The translations under genes were made by a program, and so were the position numbers. The notes under the pieces are model-generated. The model worked only from the letters and a program-made list of their open reading frames with translations. It was not told the DNA's origin and ran no database searches. Source: CAZSAL01 sp964604825 (lineage in GTDB: Bacteria > Elusimicrobiota > Elusimicrobia > 2-01-FULL-59-12). From it: 35,844 nt of DNA. Shown here in pieces: positions 24,404 through 31,862 of the stretch. Numbering within the stretch: the first letter of the stretch is position 1; every line of letters begins with the position of its first letter. The DNA lies in NCBI GenBank assembly GCA_964604825.1, contig CAZSAL010000026.1, positions 1 to 35,844 of the forward strand, read 5' to 3'.

Positions 24404-25333
24404 TTATTCGGGCTGGACGGAATGCCAGGAATGATCCGGATTATATTCCGTCATGGCGCATGCTTCTTTAGCCGTATCGGCGCCAAGGTCTTTTTCAAAT
24501 ACAGTACCTTCATGGTCAACCATAAAGGTCTTGACCCCGGAAATGCTGTATTCTGCGGGCCATGCTACCAGGGCAAATCCACCGATCATGGAACCATTCA
24601 CAACATAGCTGACCTTGCCGCCTTTGGCGTCGGATCCCTGTGCGGTTAGAATTCTAAAGAAATATCCGTGATAGGGTTCACATTTGGATGACTTCATGCT
24701 GGCTGCGGCTGCGGCGAATCCTTTTGGGATTGGACATTCAGGCAGGCCTTTAGTTTTGTCCCAGTAAAGGCCGTCCTGCCTGCCGGGAGAACTTACGATC
24801 CGCTGAGCGTATTCCGGAATTCCCTTAGTGCGATGGTTTTGCGCGTACTCAAATTGAGATTCAACATATCCGCGGCAGATTTCAATTGCCGCCATCTCAT
24901 TGGCTCCGATGCGGCGGGCGAGAATTTCCTCCCGTCCTTCTGAGGAATCAAACTGCCAGCGGTTGTCTTTCATAACGAGTGGAACCGGGAAGGGCCAATC
25001 ATCCGCGCCTATGGAAATAATCATTTTGCCCGGGTTTGCGGGGTCCGGTATAAGCGTCATCTTCTCACGGGCGGCGCTGCTGAATTTGGCGCGCGCCTGT
25101 TTGTCCTCTTTTTTATCGCCGGACTTAACGATATCTGTGCCGTCCGGGCCGAACAACTTCAGCATGGCGCGTGTATCGTTATGTTCTGAGGCCGCAAGAA
25201 GCGCTTGGGCCGCATCCTGTGCAGTAGTAAAAGTTTCCTGTTCCTGTGCCGCGAGCAATAAGCTGGCTGGAAAGAGCATGCCCGCAATCAGGAATGAAGA
25301 AAATCCCAACCGATAGAATTTAAATTTATCCAT
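24404..25333 (-). CDS. DUF2950 family secreted protein
   Basis: A 309-residue protein of unknown function. It has a Sec signal peptide (FYRLGFSSFLIAGMLFPASLLLAA) and family-typical blocks: TTAQDAAQALLAASEHND and LFGPDGTDIVKSGD. Further blocks are AIEICRGYVESQFEYAQ, DGLYWD, PYHGYFFRILTAQGSDAKGG, and GGFALVAWPAEYSISGVKTFMVDHEG. These match DUF2950 as I know it. It starts two bases after the stop of the DUF3300 gene upstream on the same strand, so the two form one transcript. DUF2950 and DUF3300 genes are often neighbours, which suggests a shared envelope function that nobody has defined as far as I know. Confidence 0.9.
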   Translation of the reverse strand: MDKFKFYRLGFSSFLIAGMLFPASLLLAAQEQETFTTAQDAAQALLAASEHNDTRAMLKLFGPDGTDIVKSGDKKEDKQARAKFSSAAREKMTLIPDPANPGKMIISIGADDWPFPVPLVMKDNRWQFDSSEGREEILARRIGANEMAAIEICRGYVESQFEYAQNHRTKGIPEYAQRIVSSPGRQDGLYWDKTKGLPECPIPKGFAAAAASMKSSKCEPYHGYFFRILTAQGSDAKGGKVSYVVNGSMIGGFALVAWPAEYSISGVKTFMVDHEGTVFEKDLGADTAKEACAMTEYNPDHSWHSVQPE

Positions 25334-25335
25334 TT

Positions 25336-26562
25336 CTAACGATGACCTCCTCCGCCGCCCATAGAGGCTCCTCCACCACCGGGATGTCCTCCGGCGCCAC
25401 TATGTCCACCGCCTGCGCCACCCGCCGGATGTCCGCCTCCGTGTCCTGCCGCAGAACCGGCAGTCCCGGCATGGCCAAGGCTGGAGAATCCTCGGGCGCT
25501 GTAAGCGCGCACCGCTGATCCCCGTCCCATTCCGCCGAAAGCGCTGCGGTTACGGTTAAATCCTGCCGACGGAATCTGGCGGCTGCCAAAACGTTCCGCA
25601 GATGCGTGCAGCTTCGACTGTACGGCTGCGGCAGTCATGCCAGTACGCGCAGGTGCGTGAAATTGCTGTGATAAAGACCGGTTTGGATAGGCAACGCCCA
25701 TACGATGGACAGGACTATGCGCCCACACAGCCGTTCCTGCCGCATTAAAGGAAGCATGTATTGCTGTGAAATGATTATGCGTGATAAAAACATTGTTGAC
25801 GATTACGGTGTGACTGTGCCAGTAAGGCCTCCATCCCCAGCCGCCCCAACCGCCCCAGCCGAAGAACGAAACGCTGAAATAGCAGCCTGGATCCCATCCC
25901 CACCAAAATCCAGGCAACGGCGGCGGATAATACCATGCGGGATAGTAATAATAAGCTGGCGGCCCCCAGATGACCGCTGGATCGTAAACCGGCACATAAA
26001 CGACATCGGGATTGGCAGGTTGGATTTCAATTGTTTTCTGACCGTCCTCGGTCTTGTCCTCCACAGTTTCTTGCGGGGTTGACTTTAGTTTTCCGGCATC
26101 CTGAGCCTTCTGGCGCATGCGTTGGACGGAATCCATGACTCCCGCCTGATTGCCAAGAAACGCATTGCCAAGACTGGTAGTCCATGTAATGTCCTGGTTC
26201 AACCTTTTGAGAACATCGGGAAGTGCGACGAGCGCCTGAATACTGGGATCCCAGGTTTGCTGCTGCGCAGCGGTGGTTAAGTCCTGGCCTTTAAGATTTG
26301 AATGTTGCTGAAGCCACTGGTTGGCCTGCACGAGTTCAAGGGGATAAGTTGCTGCAACAAGAATCTGGCTTAAGATAGGATCCGGATAAAGCGCTATAGG
26401 CGCGACCAGAGTATCAAGCTGATCCTGGGTTAGAGCGGAGGCCTGAACTGCAGCCTGCTGTTGCTGTGCCGGGGGGGCTTCATCTGCAATAAGGAAAGAA
26501 GCCATGCTGAACGCCACAGGTATAACCAATAGTCGGGAAATAATGTGTTTTTCTCTTTGCAT
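25336..26562 (-). CDS. DUF3300 family secreted protein with Gly-rich tail
   Basis: A 408-residue protein. It has an N-terminal signal peptide (SRLLVIPVAFSMASFLIADEA), a Gln/Ala stretch, and the DUF3300 core: LDTLVAPIALYPDPILSQILVAATYP, LVQANQWLQQH, DLTTAAQQQTWDPSIQALVALP, and NPDVVYVPVYDPAVIWG. An unusual segment of Trp, Gly, Tyr and Pro follows (about 215-260). The C-terminal 60 residues are Gly/His/Ala-rich low-complexity sequence ending in GGGGGHR. This suggests an extracytoplasmic, perhaps surface- or wall-associated protein. It is the first gene of a two-gene minus-strand unit with DUF2950 and is divergent from the lipoprotein operon. Confidence 0.9.
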   Translation of the reverse strand: MQREKHIISRLLVIPVAFSMASFLIADEAPPAQQQQAAVQASALTQDQLDTLVAPIALYPDPILSQILVAATYPLELVQANQWLQQHSNLKGQDLTTAAQQQTWDPSIQALVALPDVLKRLNQDITWTTSLGNAFLGNQAGVMDSVQRMRQKAQDAGKLKSTPQETVEDKTEDGQKTIEIQPANPDVVYVPVYDPAVIWGPPAYYYYPAWYYPPPLPGFWWGWDPGCYFSVSFFGWGGWGGWGWRPYWHSHTVIVNNVFITHNHFTAIHASFNAAGTAVWAHSPVHRMGVAYPNRSLSQQFHAPARTGMTAAAVQSKLHASAERFGSRQIPSAGFNRNRSAFGGMGRGSAVRAYSARGFSSLGHAGTAGSAAGHGGGHPAGGAGGGHSGAGGHPGGGGASMGGGGGHR

Positions 26563-26658
26563 ACCCTATATGACGAATGGCAGGGTGGTTTTGTTCCCTA
26601 AGACAATTTTTTTGGAACAATATCCCTAGAATTACGTCTAATGCCTATGTCCGATAAA

Positions 26659-26687
26659 TTGACTTGTACTTATTGAAATAGTAGCAT
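26659..26687 (+). promoter_or_regulatory. Candidate sigma-70 promoter of the lipoprotein operon
   Basis: TTGACT (26659-26664) and TAGCAT (26682-26687) are separated by a standard 17-base spacer, matching five and four of six consensus positions. Transcription would start near 26694, giving a leader of about 33 bases with GGAGGA (26715-26720) before ATG26727. It lies in the 164-base divergent gap between the DUF3300 gene and the operon. No convincing promoter was found for the minus strand in the same gap. Confidence 0.5.
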
Positions 26688-26726
26688 TCCGTCGAGATAC
26701 TTATCAAATTCCCGGAGGATAATCGC

Positions 26727-27170
26727 ATGAAACGACTTTACTGCATCAGCGGATGTCTGGTTTTAGCGCTTGTGGCCTGCGGCGGCAACCGTTCTTTTGT
26801 GAGAAATGGCGAAATCAACAAAAGTATAGATCAGCAGGCTGATCAGGGGAAATATGTCCAGACTCTGGGTATTGGTGCTGCTGATTCAACCCTGACTAAT
26901 ACAACCCAGCGTCGCGCCACATCCCGGGATGCGGCGGTTGTTCAAGCCCAATATGAAATGCTGTCAATTGTTAAGGGAATTCAGCTCGAAGGCGGCATTA
27001 CGGTACAGAAGGCGATGGAAACTGATTCCAAACTGGAAACCTCTGTAAAGGATGCCATCCGCGGAGCGGAAGTGATTAAAACTGAATGGACCAATGATGA
27101 TGGCTGCGTCGTAACGCTGCGCCTGGATAAAACCCGGCTGCAGACGCTGATGGGAGTAAAGTTTAAATAA
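26727..27170 (+). CDS. LPP20-like small lipoprotein
   Basis: A 147-residue product with a lipoprotein signal peptide and lipobox (LALVAC, lipidated Cys near residue 18). The mature part resembles LPP20-type proteins: YVQTLGIGAAD, an Arg/Ala/Gln helical stretch (RRATSRDAAVVQAQYEMLSIVKGIQLEGGITVQKAMETD), and a C-terminal beta segment (VIKTEWTNDDGCVVTLRLDKTRL). This LPP20 assignment is by pattern and moderately sure. GGAGGA lies seven bases before ATG26727. It heads a four-gene lipoprotein operon and overlaps the next gene by one base (TAATG). Confidence 0.75.
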   Translation: MKRLYCISGCLVLALVACGGNRSFVRNGEINKSIDQQADQGKYVQTLGIGAADSTLTNTTQRRATSRDAAVVQAQYEMLSIVKGIQLEGGITVQKAMETDSKLETSVKDAIRGAEVIKTEWTNDDGCVVTLRLDKTRLQTLMGVKFK

Positions 27171-28300
27171 TGAGTCATCGCCTAGCCTTTTTCCTTTTCT
27201 CGATAGCTGTACTGATAGGCTGTGCGGCTTCGAACAGGCTACAGCAGGCAGCCGGTTCAGGCGACGAGATCGTTGTCGCTGAAGGGGTTGTTCCCTATAA
27301 AGCTGACGACGTCCCGGGAACAAAGGCGGCGGCGCTTGCCGCGGCGCAGCGGTCCGCGGTGGAGAAAGTCGTGGGTGTTTACGTTGATGCTCACACCCGC
27401 GTGGAAAAGGCGGTGGCGATCGAACAGAGCATCCTTACGAAAAGTTCCGGGTATGTCCGTAAATACGACATCTTGAATGAAGGCCGGCAGGGAGACTGGT
27501 ATCACACTCAGATTCGCGCTCTCGTTTCCACCAAAATCATCCATCAGGATCTCGACACATTGGGATTGCTGCAGCAGCCGGGCGTGGGCAATCCCCGTAT
27601 TGCGCTGGTGATCAAGGAGAGTTCCACAGACGGTCTGGAAACTCCTGATGCTGCGGTGCGGGCTTTGAGCCAGGCTCTGATTCAGAAGGGGTTTCAGGTC
27701 GTCAGCCTCCCCAACGCCTCGACCAGCGCAGATCCTACGGATCTGGCGCGTAATACTGCCCCGGGCCAGGCGGAACTGGTTTTCACAGGAACAGCGCGCG
27801 CGGAAAATATGGGATATACATCGCAGGAGCTGGGAGGAATGTCTTCCTACAGGGCGATCGTGAACGGCCTTGTATTGGAATCGGGAACGGGGAATGTTCT
27901 GGCTACTGTTTCTCAGGCGGCAGGAGGCCTGGATGCTACGCCAACCAATGCCGCGAGCAAGGCTCTGGATAATGCGGCTGCTGCCGCGGCGCAACAGCTA
28001 TCCGGTCTGCCGCAACAGCTTTCGGAGCGCGCGCACGTGCAGCTTACGCTCAACGGCGTGGCAAGTTTTGACGCGCTGGCTCAGTTTGAGAAGGTTTTGA
28101 CCAGAGTGCCGGGGGTGAAAGACCATTATCTGAGGTCGTATTCGCAGGGAACAGGCATAGCCGTCATAGACGCGCTTACAGACAAGCCCAGTCCCCAGGA
28201 ACTTGCGCAGAACATTTTAACCTATGCTGCTCCCGGATGGACCATTGGCCAGGTTGTTGGACGTTCCGTACAGATGTCCGCTCCTCCGGCAGGAAAATAA
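27170..28300 (+). CDS. Lipoprotein with FlgT N-terminal-like domain
   Basis: A 376-residue product with a lipobox (VLIGC, near residue 18). Residues about 35-125 resemble the N-terminal domain of FlgT (DVPGTKAAALAAAQRSAVEKVVGVYVDAHTRVEK, SSGYVRKYDILNEG, WYHTQIRALVS), a periplasmic ring-type domain. Residues about 140-290 form a further domain with a strand-rich start (PRIALVIKESSTDGLETPDAAVRALSQALIQKGFQVV) like TolB/CsgG-type amino-peptide-binding modules. The C-terminal about 90 residues are a small alpha/beta domain. No flagellar genes are nearby, so a flagellar role is not implied. It overlaps the preceding gene by one base. Confidence 0.7.
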   Translation: MSHRLAFFLFSIAVLIGCAASNRLQQAAGSGDEIVVAEGVVPYKADDVPGTKAAALAAAQRSAVEKVVGVYVDAHTRVEKAVAIEQSILTKSSGYVRKYDILNEGRQGDWYHTQIRALVSTKIIHQDLDTLGLLQQPGVGNPRIALVIKESSTDGLETPDAAVRALSQALIQKGFQVVSLPNASTSADPTDLARNTAPGQAELVFTGTARAENMGYTSQELGGMSSYRAIVNGLVLESGTGNVLATVSQAAGGLDATPTNAASKALDNAAAAAAQQLSGLPQQLSERAHVQLTLNGVASFDALAQFEKVLTRVPGVKDHYLRSYSQGTGIAVIDALTDKPSPQELAQNILTYAAPGWTIGQVVGRSVQMSAPPAGK

Positions 28301-28310
28301 CAAGTCAGGG

Positions 28311-28910
28311 ATGCGGCTGCTGAGGGCTGTCCTGGTTTTATCGCTGTTGGGTTTGACTGCATGCGCTCAGAATAATACGTATCTGTCCAAGAATTATCAC
28401 GCGCCCCGCAGGATCGCAGTGCTTCCGATGGCTAATAATACCAATGACCTTGACGGCCCTGACCTTGTGCGGGGTCTCCTGGTTCAGCGTATGCGTCAGA
28501 AAGGATTTGAAGTTATTCCGCCTGACCAGGTTGATGCGGCCTTGAAGGTGCAGGGATTCACCGATGGCGGACAGCTGGCTGCCACAACACCGGTGAAAAT
28601 AGCGGAATGGACCGGGGCTGAAGGTTTGTTGTACAGCACGCTCGATGATTTCAATTACGTAGATGTGGGGTTTTATTGGGAGCGCAAGGTGGAAATTACT
28701 GGTCGTCTGATGGGTTCGGATGGCGGCCGCCTGTGGGAAGCGCAGCGGTACTGGTCAACCAAAGGCATAGCGACCAGTCAGCAGGAGGCTAAACGGGTTT
28801 TTGCCGAGCAGCTGGCTGTTAAAGCTTTTGAGAAAATGACTCACGCACCGTTAAAATTTGAGTCCACCCGTGCTGTGGACAGTTTACTGGCGACCCTGCC
28901 GTCATATTAG
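28311..28910 (+). CDS. GNA1162-family (DUF799) lipoprotein
   Basis: A 199-residue product with a lipobox (LGLTAC, near residue 18). The mature domain contains PRRIAVLPMANNTNDLDGPDLVRGLLVQRMRQKGFEVIPPDQVDAAL and WTGAEGLLYSTLDDFNYVDVGFYWERKVEITGRLMGSDGGRLWEAQRYW. This is the pattern of the GNA1162/DUF799 putative lipoproteins of Neisseria and others. ATG28311 is preferred because it gives a proper lipoprotein signal; the frame is open to 28224. It lies ten bases after the FlgT-like gene and 13 bases before the CsgG-like gene. In Neisseria the same family neighbours a CsgG-type gene, which supports the assignment. Confidence 0.82.
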   Translation: MRLLRAVLVLSLLGLTACAQNNTYLSKNYHAPRRIAVLPMANNTNDLDGPDLVRGLLVQRMRQKGFEVIPPDQVDAALKVQGFTDGGQLAATTPVKIAEWTGAEGLLYSTLDDFNYVDVGFYWERKVEITGRLMGSDGGRLWEAQRYWSTKGIATSQQEAKRVFAEQLAVKAFEKMTHAPLKFESTRAVDSLLATLPSY

Positions 28911-28923
28911 AGAGGAGCTATTT

Positions 28924-29838
28924 ATGAACAGAACAATGTCTTTATTCCTTGCCGGCCTTTTTTCGTTTTCTGCGTGCGCCCCTTCCACAAGCGTCAGGCA
29001 GAAGCAGACCATGACTATCGACCAGTCCAAAGGAATGGCTGGTCCCAAACGCCGAATCGGCGTAGTTGATTTTGAAAATAAAACCACATACGGGCAGAAC
29101 CGGCTGGGGACGTCGGCTTCTGACATCCTGATCACGGAGCTTGTGAAGTCGAACCAGTTTGTGGTGGTGGAGCGCGACCGCATGAATCAGATCATGCAGG
29201 AACAGAAGCTTGGCATGAGCGGCGCCATTGATCCTTCTACGGCGGCGCAGGTCGGCAAGATTCTGGGATTAAACGCGATAGTTACCGGTTCCATTTCGCA
29301 GTTCGGCGAGGAAACCGAGGGCTCGGAATACCTGCTGACGCAGTCAAAAGCTCAGGTCGTCAAATGTACGGTTGATATCCGCGTTGTTGACGTGGAAAAC
29401 GGGCGGATCCTTTACGCTGATTCCGGATCCGGGTTGGCGCGGAAGCATACCGGAGGGGTGCTCGGCCTGGGTACCAGGTCCAGTTACGACGAAACGCTCG
29501 AAGGAGATGCTCTGCGCGCCGCAATCGTAAAATTCGTGAACAATATCATTCAGCAGGTTCAAAATAAGCCCTGGAGCTGCCGCGTGGCTGATGTGGACGG
29601 TTCCAGCATTTATTTGAACGCCGGGCATGAATCTAATGTGCCGCTGGGAAAGAAGCTGGCCGCCTACCATATCGGACGGGCGATCAAAGATCCGAATACC
29701 GGGCTGGTATTGGGCAATACAGAGGATAAACTCGGGGAAATCAAGGTAGTCCGCTATTTCGGGGACGACGGCTCCGTGGCCGAACTGGTCAACGGCAGCA
29801 TGCCATCGGCTGGCGACATCGTCCGATTAATGGAGTGA
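28924..29838 (+). CDS. CsgG-family outer-membrane lipoprotein
   Basis: CsgG forms the outer-membrane channel for curli in enterobacteria; homologues elsewhere have unclear cargo. The 304-residue product has a lipobox (FSACAP, near residue 18) and the CsgG fold markers: RRIGVVDFENKTTYGQNRLGTSASDILITELVKSNQFVVVERDRMNQIMQEQKL, LGLNAIVTGSISQFGE, and CTVDIRVVDVENGRILYADSGSG. A C-terminal extension follows of about 85 residues (SCRVADVDGSSIYLNAGHESNVPLGKKL...GDIVRL) that resembles small beta-barrel flagellar-basal-body-type or GW-like modules. No CsgA, CsgB, CsgE or CsgF genes are present. GAGAGGAGC lies upstream of ATG28924; the frame is open to 28858. Confidence 0.85.
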   Translation: MNRTMSLFLAGLFSFSACAPSTSVRQKQTMTIDQSKGMAGPKRRIGVVDFENKTTYGQNRLGTSASDILITELVKSNQFVVVERDRMNQIMQEQKLGMSGAIDPSTAAQVGKILGLNAIVTGSISQFGEETEGSEYLLTQSKAQVVKCTVDIRVVDVENGRILYADSGSGLARKHTGGVLGLGTRSSYDETLEGDALRAAIVKFVNNIIQQVQNKPWSCRVADVDGSSIYLNAGHESNVPLGKKLAAYHIGRAIKDPNTGLVLGNTEDKLGEIKVVRYFGDDGSVAELVNGSMPSAGDIVRLME

Positions 29839-29906
29839 ATATCTGGCTTTCGGCAGCCTCTAACAGTTGCTGGCAAATATGGCGATAAAATACAGGAGAA
29901 TTAATC

Positions 29907-30962
29907 ATGGCGAAAGATGAACGGTTAAAGGCGCTCGAGCTTGCTTTGTCCCAGATCGAAAAGGATTTCGGCAGGGAAGCGATCATGAAGCTTGGAGAGA
30001 AAAACATCAAAACAAAGGTGGATGCTATCCCGACCGGGGCGCTTCCTCTTGATATAGCGATCGGTATAGGCGGAGTCCCGCGTGGCCGCGTGATCGAAAT
30101 CTACGGTCCGGAATCTTCGGGGAAGACGACCCTTTCGCTGCATATCGTGGCCAACGCCCAAAAAATGGGAGGCATTGCCGCTTTCATAGACGCAGAGCAC
30201 GCGATGGATCCGGTGTATGCGCAGAAACTGGGCGTTGATACGAACAACCTGCTGATCTCTCAGCCCGATTCCGGCGAGCAGGCGCTGGAGATCACCGAAA
30301 CGCTGATACGTTCCGGCGCGGTGGACATCATAGTAATCGACTCAGTTGCTGCGCTTGTGCCGCGTTCGGAAATCGAAGGGGAAATGGGCGATCAGCAGAT
30401 GGGCATGCAGGCGCGCCTCATGTCTCAGGCGCTTCGCAAGCTTACCGGTACTATCGCCAAGTCCAATACCGTACTCATATTCATCAACCAGCTCCGACAG
30501 AAAATCGGGGTGATGTTCGGAAATCCAGAGACGACTCCCGGTGGGCTCGCGCTGAAGTTCTATGCTTCCCTGCGCATGGATATCCGGCGCATCGAGGCCA
30601 TTAAATCCGGAGACCAGGTCGTTGGGGGCCGCGTACGCGTGAAGGTTGTGAAGAACAAGGTGGCGCCGCCTTTCCGCCAGGCCGAGTTCGAAATGTATTA
30701 CGGCGAAGGCGTATCGCGCGAGTGCTGCCTGCTCGATGTTGGCGTTGAAGATGGCGTTATAGAAAAGGCCGGTTCCTGGTTTTTGTGGAATAACGAGCGC
30801 ATTGGACAGGGCAGGGAAAATGCCCGAGCGTATTTAAAGGAACACAAAGACGCAGCCGACAAGCTGGAGGCCCTTCTCCGCAAGAAACACTTTGAGCCTG
30901 CCGCTCAGGCGATTTCTCCGACCCACGTTGAGGGCAAAGCTCCGGAAGCCGCGAAGCGGTAG
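29907..30962 (+). CDS. recA: Recombinase RecA
   Basis: RecA polymerises on single-stranded DNA, drives strand exchange and activates SOS cleavage. The 351-residue product shows Walker A GPESSGKT (residues 67-74), the polymerisation motif region, and FIDAEHAMDP. It also shows VDIIVIDSVAALVP (Walker B), the L1 loop EGEMGDQQMGMQARLMSQALRKL, IFINQLRQKIGVMFGNPETTPGG (L2 loop), and a C-terminal region. Length and residue order are normal. The 68-base gap before it contains an AGGAGA site close to ATG29907. I found no recognisable LexA box of the Escherichia coli or Bacillus type. xerD follows three bases after the stop; no recX is adjacent. Confidence 0.97.
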   Translation: MAKDERLKALELALSQIEKDFGREAIMKLGEKNIKTKVDAIPTGALPLDIAIGIGGVPRGRVIEIYGPESSGKTTLSLHIVANAQKMGGIAAFIDAEHAMDPVYAQKLGVDTNNLLISQPDSGEQALEITETLIRSGAVDIIVIDSVAALVPRSEIEGEMGDQQMGMQARLMSQALRKLTGTIAKSNTVLIFINQLRQKIGVMFGNPETTPGGLALKFYASLRMDIRRIEAIKSGDQVVGGRVRVKVVKNKVAPPFRQAEFEMYYGEGVSRECCLLDVGVEDGVIEKAGSWFLWNNERIGQGRENARAYLKEHKDAADKLEALLRKKHFEPAAQAISPTHVEGKAPEAAKR

Positions 30963-30965
30963 GCG

Positions 30966-31859
30966 ATGGCGGCTGATGCCCCCGCAGCCGGCCACCTGGA
31001 AGAATACATCCGCCACCTGCGCGTAGAGCGCGGGCTTTCTCCTCGGACAATTAAAAGCTACAGGGCTGACCTGCAGTCATACTTTGCTTCGCTTTCAAAG
31101 GCGGGCAAGGATCCTCTCGTCGTTTCGCATGACGATCTGACGGATTATCTCTTCTCGCGCAAGGACAAAGGTATAGAGCCCAGCTCCCTGGCGAGATTCT
31201 CTGCAAGCCTGCGCAGCTACTATCATTTCCTGATATTCGAAGACCTGATCAAAAAAGACCCGTCCATTTTTCTGCAGACTCCGCGAAAGCCGGAACGCCT
31301 GCCCCGTTATCTGACCGTGGATGAGGTTTCCCTGCTGATGAATTCCGTAAGGGGCGCTGATTACAAAACTCTCCGGCTGCGGGCTATGCTCGAACTGATG
31401 TACGCCGCGGGACTGCGCGTCAGCGAGCTTACCGGACTGACGATGGATCAGCTCGACCTGGATGTGGGCTTTGTGCGCGTTCTGGGTAAGGGAGGGAAGG
31501 AACGCATAGTGCCTATAGGTGCGCGCGCGCGCCTGGCTGCTGCCGCTTATCTGAAGGTCCGTCCGGAAACCCAGGTTTCCGTTAAAACCGTGTTTGTTTC
31601 CAACCGGAAGCGGCAGATGAGCACCGTGCAGTGCTGGAGGCTTGTAATCAATGCTGCGCGCAGAGCCGGGATCAACAGGTCCATTTCGCCGCACAGCCTG
31701 CGGCATTCCTTCGCCTCGCATCTCGTTCAAAACGGCGCGGACCTGCGCGCAGTGCAGGAAATGCTCGGGCATTCCTCTATTTCCACTACTCAGATATATA
31801 CTCATCTTGGCCGTTCGCATCTGCAGGCTGCGCATAAAAAGTTTCATCCGAGAGGATAA
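30966..31859 (+). CDS. xerD: Site-specific tyrosine recombinase XerD-type
   Basis: Xer recombinases resolve chromosome dimers at dif, activated by FtsK. The 297-residue product has an N-terminal SAM-like core-binding domain (about 10-95, LEEYIRHLRVERGLSPRTIKSYRADLQSYF) and a C-terminal catalytic domain with Arg151 (AGLRVSEL), Lys in GKGGKERIVP, HSLRHSFASH, LGHSSISTTQIYTH and nucleophile Tyr278. Length is exactly that of XerC/XerD. XerC or XerA naming cannot be excluded; a single recombinase may serve alone. It starts three bases after recA, and ftsK is in the same window, which fits chromosome segregation. Confidence 0.93.
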   Translation: MAADAPAAGHLEEYIRHLRVERGLSPRTIKSYRADLQSYFASLSKAGKDPLVVSHDDLTDYLFSRKDKGIEPSSLARFSASLRSYYHFLIFEDLIKKDPSIFLQTPRKPERLPRYLTVDEVSLLMNSVRGADYKTLRLRAMLELMYAAGLRVSELTGLTMDQLDLDVGFVRVLGKGGKERIVPIGARARLAAAAYLKVRPETQVSVKTVFVSNRKRQMSTVQCWRLVINAARRAGINRSISPHSLRHSFASHLVQNGADLRAVQEMLGHSSISTTQIYTHLGRSHLQAAHKKFHPRG

Positions 31860-31862
31860 CGC

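Noticed and set aside
27170..28300. Flagellar gene based on the FlgT-like domain
   Set aside because: No flagellar neighbours exist and the domain occurs in other secreted lipoproteins; only the fold similarity is claimed.
28924..29838. Curli biogenesis operon
   Set aside because: Only a CsgG-family gene is present. No CsgA, CsgB, CsgE, CsgF or CsgD candidate was seen in the window.
29839..29906. LexA/SOS box upstream of recA
   Set aside because: I looked for CTGT-N8-ACAG and GAAC-N4-GTTC patterns; none was present in the 68-base gap.
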